From positions 496,001 to 560,000 of the forward strand of contig CAVVZI010000021.1 in NCBI GenBank assembly GCA_963752815.1: 64,000 nucleotides of DNA, written 5' to 3'. Every line of letters starts with the position of its first letter. Within the stretch, counting starts at the first letter, position 1. Positions 7,792-15,922 of the stretch are shown here, one piece after another. This DNA is from Sva-07 sp963752815 (GTDB taxonomy: Bacteria > Actinomycetota > Acidimicrobiia > Acidimicrobiales > Ilumatobacteraceae). A model generated the notes under the pieces. That model was not told where the DNA came from. It made no database searches and saw only the letters and a list, made by a program, of their open reading frames with translations. Position numbers and translations under genes: made by a program.

Positions 7792-9570
7792 TCAGTGGGC
7801 GCAGCTGGCGACGAGGTGGGCGACGGCGTCGGGGAGGGCGACGTCGACGCGCTCGCCGGAGCGGCGGTCCTTGACCTCGATCGTCGGGTTGCTCTCGTCG
7901 GTGATGCCGCGGCCGACGACGACGATCGTCGGGATGCCGATCAGCTCGGCGTCCTTGAACCGCACGCCGGGTGACACACCGGCACGGTCGTCGAGGAGCA
8001 CCGCCAGGCCCGCCGCTTCGAGATCGGCCGACAGCGTCTCGGCGGCGCCGAGCTGCGGGCCACCGTCCTTGCCCGCCACCACCACGTGCACGTCGGCGGG
8101 GGAGATCTCGCGCGGCCAGCACAGGCCGATGTCGTCGAGCGTCGATTCGGCGATCGCCGCCACACAGCGGGACACACCCACCCCGTAGGAGCCCATCGTG
8201 GGTGTGACGGGACGGCCCTGATCGTTCTGCACCGTGAGTTCCAGGGCCTCGGCGTACTTGCGGCCGAGCTGGAAGATGTGGCCGATCTCGACGCCGCGGG
8301 CGATCTCGACGGTCGATCCGCACGACGGGCACACGTCGCCGTCGCGGATCTCGGCCGCCTCGATCGTGCCGTCGGGCGTGAAGTCGCGGCCGGCAACGAG
8401 GCCGATCACGTGGCGGCCCGACGTGTCGGCCCCGGTGATCCACGACGTACCTGCGACGACGCGCGGGTCGACGAGGTAGCGGATCCCGGACGATTGCGTC
8501 AGCCCGAGTGCACCGGGCCCGATGTACCCCTTGGCCAGGACCGGATGGGCAGCGAAGCTCTCGTCGGTGAACGGCTCGACCTCGGCCGGTGCGACCTGCG
8601 CCTCGAGCCGCTTGAGGTCGACGTCGCGATCGCCGGGCAGTCCGATCGCCAATGGAACCGCCGTCCCGTCGGGCTGGCGGAGCAGCACGATGACGTTCTT
8701 CAACGTGTCGGCGGCGGTCCACTCACGCTCCGGGTGGCGCAGCTCGGGCTCGGCGTTGACGTGCGCGACCAGTGTGGCGATGGTCGGCGTGTTCGGGGTG
8801 TCGTGGACGACGGCGGGCGGCAGACCGTCGAGCGGGATCGGGTCGGGCACCGGCGTGACGAACGCCTCGACATTCGCGGCGTAGCCACACGACCCGCAGC
8901 TCACGAACGTGTCCTCGCCGATCTCGAGCGGGGCGAGGAACTCCTCCGACGCCGATCCGCCCATCGCGCCCGACATCGCCGACACGATCACGAACGGCAG
9001 ACCGAGTCGCTCGAACAGCCGGATGTACGCCTCGCGGTGCTCCTGGTACGAACGGTCGAGCCCGGCGTCGTCGATGTCGAAGCTGTAGGAGTCCTTCATC
9101 ACGAACTCGCGACCGCGCAGCAGGCCCGCCCGGGGGCGCGCCTCGTCGCGGAACTTCGTCTGGATCTGATAGAGGTGCAGCGGGAAGTCCTTGTACGAGC
9201 TGTACAGGTCCTTCACGAGCAGGGTGAACATCTCCTCGTGCGTCGGCGCCAGGAGGAAGTCGTTGCCCCGTCGATCCTTCAGCCGGAACAGGTTGTCGCC
9301 GTACTCGGTCCACCGGTTCGTCAGATCGTACGGTTCGCGGGGCAGGAGTGCCGGGAAATGGACCTCCTGGAAGCCGGCGCGATCCATCTCCTCGCGCACG
9401 ACCCGCTCGACGTTGCGCAACACCTTCCACCCGAGCGGGAGCCACGAGAAGCCACCGGGAGCGGCCCGCCGGATGTAACCCGCCCGCACCAGCAGCCGGT
9501 GGCTCGCCACCTCCGCATCGGCGGGGTCGTCCCGCAGGGTCCGCAGGAACAGGGTCGACATGCGCAGCAC
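7792..9570 (-). CDS. proS: prolyl-tRNA synthetase
   Basis: Class II aminoacyl-tRNA synthetase that charges tRNA-Pro. It is the long bacterial type (592 residues) with an INS editing domain between motifs 2 and 3 (about residues 225-405). Class II motif elements are visible: APTHEEMFT, QTKFRDEARPRAGLLRGREFVMKD (motif 2 region) and GSYGVGVSRCVAAI (motif 3). A C-terminal anticodon-binding domain follows. The start may be the ATG at 9570 or at 9561 (MSTLFLRT). It is divergent from the rimP-nusA operon. Confidence 0.96.
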   Translation of the reverse strand: MLRMSTLFLRTLRDDPADAEVASHRLLVRAGYIRRAAPGGFSWLPLGWKVLRNVERVVREEMDRAGFQEVHFPALLPREPYDLTNRWTEYGDNLFRLKDRRGNDFLLAPTHEEMFTLLVKDLYSSYKDFPLHLYQIQTKFRDEARPRAGLLRGREFVMKDSYSFDIDDAGLDRSYQEHREAYIRLFERLGLPFVIVSAMSGAMGGSASEEFLAPLEIGEDTFVSCGSCGYAANVEAFVTPVPDPIPLDGLPPAVVHDTPNTPTIATLVAHVNAEPELRHPEREWTAADTLKNVIVLLRQPDGTAVPLAIGLPGDRDVDLKRLEAQVAPAEVEPFTDESFAAHPVLAKGYIGPGALGLTQSSGIRYLVDPRVVAGTSWITGADTSGRHVIGLVAGRDFTPDGTIEAAEIRDGDVCPSCGSTVEIARGVEIGHIFQLGRKYAEALELTVQNDQGRPVTPTMGSYGVGVSRCVAAIAESTLDDIGLCWPREISPADVHVVVAGKDGGPQLGAAETLSADLEAAGLAVLLDDRAGVSPGVRFKDAELIGIPTIVVVGRGITDESNPTIEVKDRRSGERVDVALPDAVAHLVASCAH

Positions 9571-9640
9571 GGCCGGAACTGTAACGATCGAGTGCCGCCG
9601 AGCGGCCGGTCACCCTGGTCTGAATGGGCCGAAATCGAGC

Positions 9641-9646
9641 TATGAT
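9641..9646 (+). promoter_or_regulatory. -10 box TATGAT of the rimP-nusA-infB operon
   Basis: TATGAT is the closest match to consensus in the proS-rimP divergent region; transcription would start near 9653, about 140 nt ahead of rimP. No clear -35 box is seen. Confidence 0.5.
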
Positions 9647-9649
9647 CAA

Positions 9650-9699
9650 GGTTCCGTTTGGTTCGGAACCGAAAGGCGTGGGGCCCGTCCCCACGCCTT
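9650..9699 (+). promoter_or_regulatory. two tandem leader hairpins ahead of rimP, attenuator candidate
   Basis: Hairpin 1 has arms GGTTCCG (9650-9656) and CGGAACC (9664-9670). Hairpin 2 has arms AAGGCGTGGGG (9673-9683) and its complement (9689-9699) and is followed by GTTTGTTG. The second resembles an intrinsic terminator, yet it lies in the 5' leader of the operon, since the upstream gene runs the other way. Confidence 0.5.
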
Positions 9700-9790
9700 G
9701 TTTGTTGAAATCGGCCGGTTTTCGAAAGAAGCCGGCCAGCAGAGAATGACAGCTGAGAGTGACCACGAGAGAGCGAGAGGAGGCAGTCGG

Positions 9791-10315
9791 ATGAGCGCAG
9801 CGACCGAAATCGATCGGATCCAGGCAATCGTCGGTCCGATCGCCTCCGATCTGCGCCTCGACGTGTACGACATCGAGCGTCGCGGCGGGACGATCCGCAT
9901 CACGCTCGACTCTGCCCCGGGGTCGGAGACGGGCATCAATCTCGACGAGATCGCGCTCGCCACCCGGCTGATCTCACGCCAACTCGACGAGGACGACCCG
10001 ATCCCCGGGCACTACACGCTCGAGGTCACGAGCCCCGGCCTCGAACGCCAGCTCCGCACCCCGGCGCACTTCCAGCGTGAGGTCGGCAAGTCCGTCACCA
10101 TTCGCCTGTCCGATCCCTCCGCCGACCCTCGTCGGCTCGACGGTGCGCTCGTCGCGGCCGACGATCGCACCGCCACACTGCTCCTCGCTTCGGGCGAGGA
10201 GCGCGTCGTCGACATCACGTCGATCGACAAGGCCCGCACCGTGTTCGCGTGGGGGCCCAAGGAGAAGCCGCGCACCCGCAAGGCGACCGCCAAGAAGGAG
10301 ACGCAACCGTCATGA
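9791..10315 (+). CDS. rimP: ribosome maturation factor RimP
   Basis: RimP assists 30S subunit maturation. The 174-residue protein has the N-terminal alpha/beta domain (VYDIERRGGTIRITLD) and the conserved TLEVTSPGLERQLRTPAHFQRE linking to the SH3-like C-terminal domain. The tail is Lys/Arg-rich. The ATG at 9791 follows GAGAGGAGGCAGTCGG, a strong ribosome binding site; in-frame codons further upstream lie in the leader hairpins. The stop overlaps nusA as ATGA, which implies translational coupling. Confidence 0.94.
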   Translation: MSAATEIDRIQAIVGPIASDLRLDVYDIERRGGTIRITLDSAPGSETGINLDEIALATRLISRQLDEDDPIPGHYTLEVTSPGLERQLRTPAHFQREVGKSVTIRLSDPSADPRRLDGALVAADDRTATLLLASGEERVVDITSIDKARTVFAWGPKEKPRTRKATAKKETQPS

Positions 10316-11673
10316 GCAACCTCGACATGAGCGAAGCGATCGGCCTGCTCGCGCAGGAAAAGGGAATCTCCGAAGACGCCCTGCTGCACGTGCTCGTCGA
10401 CGCCCTCGCGTCGGCCTACAAGCGTCGCCCCGACGCGGCCGACGAGGTGGTCGTCGAGGTCAACCCCGAGACCATGGACTTCGCGTTCATCGCCTACGAC
10501 GTCGACGAGGACGGCAACTGGGTCAACGAGCGTGACGACACCCCGAAGAAGGAAGAGCTCGGCCGCATCGCCGCCCAGACGTTCCGTCAGGTGATGAGCC
10601 AGCGCATCCGCGAGGTCGAGTCCGAGCGCAAGTTCGAGGAGTACGCCAACCGCGAAGGCGACATCGTCACCGGCATCATCCAGCGCACCGACTCGCGCTA
10701 CACGTTGCTCGACCTCGGGCGGGCCGAGGCGCTGCTGCCGCAGGCCGAGCAGGTGCCGTTCGAGCGTCCGGCCCAGGGCGACCGCCAGAAGGCGTACATC
10801 GTCGAGGTCCGCCGCACGCCGAAGGGCCCGCAGATCGTCGTGTCGCGCACCCACCCCGGCCTCATCAAGCGGCTCTTCGAGCTCGAGGTGCCCGAGATCG
10901 CCGACGGCATCGTCGAGATCAAGGCCTGCGCCCGGGAACCCGGCCACCGCACGAAGATCGCCGTCTGGTCGAACGACCACAACGTCGATCCGGTCGGTGC
11001 CTGCGTCGGCGCCCGCGGTGGCCGTGTGCGCATGGTCGTCAACGAACTGCGTGGCGAGAAGATCGACATCGTGCCGTTCAGCGAGGACCTCGCCGACTTC
11101 GTGGCCAAGGCGTTGTCGCCGGCCAAGGTCAGCCAGGTCATCATCTCCGAGGACGGCACCCAGGCCGACGTGATCGTGCCCGATCACCAGCTCAGCCTGG
11201 CCATCGGCCGTGAGGGCCAGAACGCCCGCCTGTCCGCCCGCCTCACCGGCGTGCGCGTCGACATCCGCTCCGAGACGCAGCTCGCCGAGGGCATTCCCTC
11301 GGGCGGCCGTGATGCCGAGGTCGAGTACGCCGACGGCGAGTGGATCGCCAACGCCGAGACCGGTGAGATGGAGTGGCATGCGGCCGATGGTTCGGTCGTG
11401 AGCGAGTCGGCGTGGCAGGCCCAGACCGAGGAGCCGGCAGCCGACGCGGTGGCCGACGATGCCGGGTCGACCGGCGACGCGGCCGACTCGACGGGCGATG
11501 CCGCGGCCTCGACGGGTGACGAACTGCTCGCCGATGCCGAGGTCCTGACCGACAGCGAGAACGACACGGCGTCCGCGGTCGACGAGATCGCTGCCCAGGA
11601 GGGCGACGATGCCGGCGAAGCGGCTGCCGAACCGGCCGACGCGGAATCGACCAGCGAGGATGACGACGCCTGA
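10312..11673 (+). CDS. nusA: transcription termination/antitermination factor NusA
   Basis: NusA binds RNA polymerase and nascent RNA to control pausing, termination and antitermination. Order: RNAP-binding N-terminal domain (residues about 1-125), S1 domain (GDIVTGIIQRTDSRYTLLDLG), KH1 (KIAVWSNDHNVDPVGACVGARGGRVR) and KH2 (PDHQLSLAIGREGQNARLSARLTG). An unusually long acidic Ala/Asp/Ser/Thr-rich tail (about residues 380-453) contains short repeats (DAADSTGDAAASTGD). ylxR starts inside its last codons in another frame. The gene is intact. Confidence 0.96.
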   Translation: MSNLDMSEAIGLLAQEKGISEDALLHVLVDALASAYKRRPDAADEVVVEVNPETMDFAFIAYDVDEDGNWVNERDDTPKKEELGRIAAQTFRQVMSQRIREVESERKFEEYANREGDIVTGIIQRTDSRYTLLDLGRAEALLPQAEQVPFERPAQGDRQKAYIVEVRRTPKGPQIVVSRTHPGLIKRLFELEVPEIADGIVEIKACAREPGHRTKIAVWSNDHNVDPVGACVGARGGRVRMVVNELRGEKIDIVPFSEDLADFVAKALSPAKVSQVIISEDGTQADVIVPDHQLSLAIGREGQNARLSARLTGVRVDIRSETQLAEGIPSGGRDAEVEYADGEWIANAETGEMEWHAADGSVVSESAWQAQTEEPAADAVADDAGSTGDAADSTGDAAASTGDELLADAEVLTDSENDTASAVDEIAAQEGDDAGEAAAEPADAESTSEDDDA

Positions 11674-11962
11674 TCGCCGCGACCCCCGCGCCCCGGTTCG
11701 CAGCTGCATCGGCTGCCGAACGCGACGATCGAGCGATGAGCTCGTTCGCGTCACCCGCGCCGCGGGTCGGATCGACGTCGACGGGGCGAGCAACGGACGC
11801 GGCGCCTGGCTCTGTCGTGGCAGCGACGGGGCGAGCGCGGTCGAACTGGCTTGTCTCGACGCGGCAGTGCGGCGCGGTGCGTTCGCCAAGGCGTGGCGCA
11901 CCCGTATCGGGCCCGACGACGAACAGGCGATACGAGCAGAACTTGGTGGCGAACGCCGTTGA
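11660..11962 (+). CDS. ylxR: YlxR family (DUF448) RNA-binding protein
   Basis: Small nucleic-acid-binding protein that typically lies between nusA and infB. The signature RSCIGCRTRRSSDELVRV is near the N-terminus, followed by GRGAWLCRG and a basic C-terminal half; 100 residues. The ATG at 11660 lies within the last codons of nusA (14-bp overlap), so the two are probably coupled. The exact role is not established; the family has been linked to RNase P or transcriptional control in other bacteria. Confidence 0.9.
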   Translation: MTTPDRRDPRAPVRSCIGCRTRRSSDELVRVTRAAGRIDVDGASNGRGAWLCRGSDGASAVELACLDAAVRRGAFAKAWRTRIGPDDEQAIRAELGGERR

Positions 11963-12047
11963 GGCGACCACCCGATGCGCCACCGGGACACCCGGTGATT
12001 CGCGCATCGACGAGGGAATGACGACAGTGAAAGGTTGAATCGGAAAC

Positions 12048-15000
12048 GTGGCAGCTAAGAAGATCAGGATCCATGAGCTCGCGAAGGAGCTCGGGATGAC
12101 GAATGCAGAGGTCCTCAACCTCTGTTCGACGCTCGGCGTTGCCGCGAAGGGTCCCTCGTCGTCGCTCGCCGAGGCGTACGCCGACATGGTGACGAGACGG
12201 GCCCAGCGCGACGGTTTGACGCGCCCCGAGCAGCCCGAAGAGCACAAGCCCGAGAAGAAGGTCGCCAAGAAGGCCGTCGCCAAGGACGCACCTGCCGCCA
12301 AGGAGGCTCCCGCCACACCGGCGGCGACCCAGCCGGCCGAGTCCGCGCCGACGGAGTCCGTGCCGACCGAGTCCGCGCCTGTCGAGTCCGCGCCTGCCGT
12401 CACGGCTGCAGCGAGTGAACCGGCCACGGTCGAACCGGCAGCGTCGGCGCCCGCGGTCGCCGACACCCCCGCGCCGGCGACGCCTGCCGAACCCGTCGCT
12501 GCCCCTGCCGAACCGGCAACGCCGGCAGCCCCGGCGGCGAGTGCCCCGGCGCCGGCGCCGGTCAGTTCGCCTGCACCGGTTGCCGACACGACGCCGCCTC
12601 AGGTTGCCGCGCCCACTGCACCGGCCCCGCCGGCCGCGGCTCCCGCCCCGGTCGAGGTGCCCGCCGCTGCGGCTGCCCCTGCTGTCGTCGCGCCGACACC
12701 AGCACCCACCCCGGCACCCACCCCGGTGACGAGCGAGGTCACGGCCCCGGCCGCCGCCGCGCCCGCGCCGATCGACACACCGGCACCTGTCCATGCCGAG
12801 CACGCCGACGATTCGTCGTCGCGCGTCATCTCCAGCGCCCGCCCGAGTGCGGGTGGGCGGCCGCCTGAGGCGCCCCCGGCCACGGCGATCACCGAGATGC
12901 GCACCCGACCCGAACCGACCGCCGCGCCCACCCCGGCAGCGCGCCCGGTCTCGCCGAGCGGCAAGGCCATTCCGCCGCCGCCCGGGCGTCCCCTCTCGCC
13001 GAGCGGTCGGCCGATCCCGCCGCCGCCCGGTTCCGCCCGTCCCACGTCGCGCACCAACGCTCCCGGCGGCGCTCGTCCCGGTGGCGCTCGTCCCGGTGGC
13101 TTCACCCCGCGTCCGGCGGGAGGCCCTGGTGGCCGACCCGGCGGCCCAGGTGGTCCCGGCGGTCCCGGTGGCGGAGGCCGTCCCGGTGGGCCCGGTGGCG
13201 GCCCCGGTGGTGGTGGCGCCCGCCCGAGCGGGCAGCGTCGCCCGCCGCGTCGTACCGGCCGTCGCCGTCGTCGTCGCGACCAGGACGAGCTGCAGCCGCA
13301 GTTCACCACCTACACGAGCTCCGACGCGCCGGTCCCCACGGGCACGGTCATCATCGAGCGTGGTGTGTCGGCCCAGGAGTTCGCTCCCAAGCTGAACCGC
13401 ACGTCCGCCGACGTCGTCCGGTTCCTGCTCAACAACGGCGAGATGGTCACGGCGACGATGACGCTCGCCGACGAGCAGATGGAGCTCTTCGCCCTCGAGG
13501 TGGGCGCGGAGATCCTCCTCGTCGAGCCCGGCCAGCAGGAGGAGGTCGAACTGCAGAAGTTGTTCGACGACTCCGACGACGACGAGGGCCAGGAGCCGCG
13601 TCCGCCGGTGATCACCGTCATGGGTCACGTCGACCACGGCAAGACCACGCTGCTCGACAACATCCGCGGGGCGCACGTCGTCGACGGGGAAGCCGGTGGC
13701 ATCACCCAGCACATCGGTGCCTACACGGTGCAGAACGAGAACGGTTCGGTCACGTTCCTCGACACCCCGGGTCACGCCGCGTTCACGCAGATGCGGGCCC
13801 GCGGCGCCGAGGCGACCGACATCGTCGTGCTGATGGTCGCTGCCGACGACGGGATCATGCCCCAGACGATCGAGGCGATCAACCACGCACGGGCCGCTGA
13901 CGTGCCGATCGTCGTGGCGGTCAACAAGATCGACAAGGCCAACGCCGATCCGCAGCGCGTGCTCACCCAGCTCGCCGAGTACGAACTCGTGCCCGAATCG
14001 TGGGGCGGCGACACGATCGTCGTCGAGATGTCGGCCCTCCAGGGCATCGGCGTCGACGACCTGATCGAGCAGTTGCAGGTCGTCGCCGAACTCGAGGACC
14101 TCACCGCCAACCCGACCGGTCGGGCGAAGGGCATCGTCATCGAGGCCCAGCTCGACAAGGGCCGAGGCCCGGTCGCCACCGTGCTCGTCGACAAGGGCGA
14201 ACTGAAGGTCGGCGACCCGATCGTGGCCGGTGCCGCGTGGGGCAAGGTCCGGGCGATGATCAACGACAAGGGCGAGCAGGTCAAGTCGGCCGGCCCGTCG
14301 ACACCCGTCCAGGTGCTCGGCCTGTCAACGGTCCCCGAGGCCGGCGACGAGTTCCGTGCCGCGCCCGACGAGAAGATCGCCCGCACCGTGGGCGAGGCTC
14401 GCGAGGAGCGGCTCAAGGCTCGCCATCTCCGCGAGGACGCCCGCGTCAAGACCGGTACGAAGCTCGAGGATCTGTTCAGCCAGATCCAGTCGGGCGAGAA
14501 GGCGGCGCTCAACCTCATCCTGAAGGCCGACGTGCAAGGGTCGCTCGAAGCGGTGACCGAGTCGCTGCGCCGGCTGGAGCGTGACGAGGTCGACATCAGC
14601 TTCGTGCACCGTGCGGTCGGCGGCATCACGGAGAACGACATCACGCTCGGCGAGGCGACGAACGCCACGATCATCGGCTTCAACGTGCGTCCTGACGGCA
14701 AGGCCCGCAAGCTGGCCGAACAGCAGAACGTCGAGATCCGCACCTACGAGATCATCTACAAGCTGCTCGAGGACATCGAACAGGCCGTGATCGGCATGCT
14801 CGAGCCCGAGTACGAAGAGCACGTCACCGGCGAAGCCGAGGTTCGTGAGATCTTCCGGGTCCCGAAGATCGGTGCGATCGCCGGCTGTCTCGTGCGTTCC
14901 GGCGTCATCACCCGCGGGTCGAAGGTCCGCTTCCTCCGCGATGGGACGATCATCTGGAAGGGCGAGATCACCTCGCTCAAGCGGTTCAAGGACGATGCCC

Positions 15001-15110
15001 GCGAGGTCCGTGAGGGCTTCGAATGCGGTATCGGCCTGTCCGACTTCCAGGATCTCAAGCCCGGTGACTTGATCGAGACGTTCGAAGACGTCGAGATCGC
15101 TCGTACCTGA
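12048..15110 (+). CDS. infB: translation initiation factor IF-2
   Basis: GTPase that places initiator tRNA on the ribosome. The 1020-residue protein begins with an IF2_N helical domain (IRIHELAKELGMTNAEV) and a very long Ala/Pro/Glu-rich region with PTESAP/PVESAP-like repeats (residues about 75-290). A Gly/Pro/Arg-rich stretch (about 330-405) ending in GRRRRRRDQ follows. The G domain has GHVDHGKTT near residue 526, DTPGHAAF and NKID. Domains II-IV follow and end IETFEDVEIART. GTG start at 12048. The low-complexity region explains the large open frames on the opposite strand. Confidence 0.97.
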   Translation: MAAKKIRIHELAKELGMTNAEVLNLCSTLGVAAKGPSSSLAEAYADMVTRRAQRDGLTRPEQPEEHKPEKKVAKKAVAKDAPAAKEAPATPAATQPAESAPTESVPTESAPVESAPAVTAAASEPATVEPAASAPAVADTPAPATPAEPVAAPAEPATPAAPAASAPAPAPVSSPAPVADTTPPQVAAPTAPAPPAAAPAPVEVPAAAAAPAVVAPTPAPTPAPTPVTSEVTAPAAAAPAPIDTPAPVHAEHADDSSSRVISSARPSAGGRPPEAPPATAITEMRTRPEPTAAPTPAARPVSPSGKAIPPPPGRPLSPSGRPIPPPPGSARPTSRTNAPGGARPGGARPGGFTPRPAGGPGGRPGGPGGPGGPGGGGRPGGPGGGPGGGGARPSGQRRPPRRTGRRRRRRDQDELQPQFTTYTSSDAPVPTGTVIIERGVSAQEFAPKLNRTSADVVRFLLNNGEMVTATMTLADEQMELFALEVGAEILLVEPGQQEEVELQKLFDDSDDDEGQEPRPPVITVMGHVDHGKTTLLDNIRGAHVVDGEAGGITQHIGAYTVQNENGSVTFLDTPGHAAFTQMRARGAEATDIVVLMVAADDGIMPQTIEAINHARAADVPIVVAVNKIDKANADPQRVLTQLAEYELVPESWGGDTIVVEMSALQGIGVDDLIEQLQVVAELEDLTANPTGRAKGIVIEAQLDKGRGPVATVLVDKGELKVGDPIVAGAAWGKVRAMINDKGEQVKSAGPSTPVQVLGLSTVPEAGDEFRAAPDEKIARTVGEAREERLKARHLREDARVKTGTKLEDLFSQIQSGEKAALNLILKADVQGSLEAVTESLRRLERDEVDISFVHRAVGGITENDITLGEATNATIIGFNVRPDGKARKLAEQQNVEIRTYEIIYKLLEDIEQAVIGMLEPEYEEHVTGEAEVREIFRVPKIGAIAGCLVRSGVITRGSKVRFLRDGTIIWKGEITSLKRFKDDAREVREGFECGIGLSDFQDLKPGDLIETFEDVEIART

Positions 15111-15121
15111 GCTGATCTGAC

Positions 15122-15139
15122 CAGCGCGCTTTGGCGCGA
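15122..15139 (+). terminator. short hairpin after infB
   Basis: GCGCGC-TTTG-GCGCG forms a compact stem about 15 nt after the infB stop. It suggests that the usual infB-rbfA continuity is broken here. Confidence 0.35.
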
Positions 15140-15168
15140 ACCTCCAGCGTGACCGGGTTGTCGCGCGC

Positions 15169-15187
15169 TGCCACGTGATTGCCACGC
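15169..15187 (+). promoter_or_regulatory. candidate SARP operator: direct heptamer repeat
   Basis: TGCCACG-TGAT-TGCCACG is a direct repeat of a heptamer with an 11-bp period, the layout bound by SARP-type (OmpR-fold) activators. The same element with one change occurs at 15846, ahead of the SARP gene itself. It sits about 80 nt before the ATG at 15270. Confidence 0.5.
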
Positions 15188-15269
15188 GGCAGCGGCGCAA
15201 CCCCAACCCATCGGGTCGATCGTGATCAGTGCCAACACGGCACATCGATCCGACCCGAAGGGACACGCC

Positions 15270-15821
15270 ATGCACACCACCCAGAACACGCTCACCAACG
15301 AGACCCTCAACAACGACACGGTCACCAACGACACGGTCAGCAAGCCGATCGAGCGTCCTGCTGCGACCGACCCACCGTCGGAGAAGCCACCCCGGCGTCA
15401 CTGGGTCGGTTGGGTCTTCGTCGCCGCCGCACTCGTCGCCGTCGCCGGTCTGACCATGGCGCTCGTCGGCGGGTCCGACTCGAGCGAACCTCGGGCTCCG
15501 ATCGGCGACGCGAAGGATCATCCGGGCTTTGGCCAGGTGACCCCCGTCGTGGCCGAATCCGTCGGCGACGCAAAGGACAATCCGGCGTATGGCCAGGTGA
15601 CGCCGATCGAACCTCGCACCCGCGACGACATCCTGCGCGACCTGGTCGCACGCGGGGTCGTCCCCGCGGCCACCCTCGATGACGGAACGCTGATCACCGG
15701 TCCAGCACTCGCACCTCGCACACGCGACGACATCGTGCGCGACCTGGTCGCTCGCGGGGTCGTCCCCGCCGCCACCCTCGACGACGGAAGCCAGATCACG
15801 AGCCGATCGCTCGAACCCTGA
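15270..15821 (+). CDS. single-pass membrane protein with two duplicated sequence units
   Basis: Function unknown; 183 residues. The N-terminal 43 residues are polar and Asn/Thr-rich (NETLNNDTVTNDTVS). One membrane helix (about 45-66) follows, then an exterior or interior tail made of two repeat pairs. The first is GDAKD-P--GQVTP at about 79 and 98. The second is a roughly 24-residue unit containing RDLVARGVVPAATLDDG at about 120 and 153. The second unit is also nearly identical in DNA, which points to a recent duplication. GAAGGG precedes the ATG. It lies between infB and the SARP regulator gene, and both have the same heptamer-repeat site upstream, so it is a plausible target of that regulator (inference). 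Confidence 0.65.
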   Translation: MHTTQNTLTNETLNNDTVTNDTVSKPIERPAATDPPSEKPPRRHWVGWVFVAAALVAVAGLTMALVGGSDSSEPRAPIGDAKDHPGFGQVTPVVAESVGDAKDNPAYGQVTPIEPRTRDDILRDLVARGVVPAATLDDGTLITGPALAPRTRDDIVRDLVARGVVPAATLDDGSQITSRSLEP

Positions 15822-15845
15822 TCGATCGCAGGGTCTCGCCGCCTT

Positions 15846-15864
15846 TGCCACGCGATTGCCACGC
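15846..15864 (+). promoter_or_regulatory. candidate SARP operator ahead of the SARP gene
   Basis: TGCCACG-CGAT-TGCCACG has the same 11-bp-spaced heptamer repeat as at 15169. It is followed by a separate dyad, CCACGT-GCA-ACGTGG (15866-15880), and a possible -10 box TAGGTT at 15897. This suggests autoregulation. Confidence 0.5.
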
Positions 15865-15922
15865 CCCACGTGCAACGTGGCGATCGATCGACAAGTAGGT
15901 TCTGCAACCACCGGGGGGCACC

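Noticed and set aside
10012..13886. Long minus-strand open frames opposite nusA, ylxR and infB
   Set aside because: Low-complexity Val/Asp/Gly or Arg-rich shadows of well-identified plus-strand genes.
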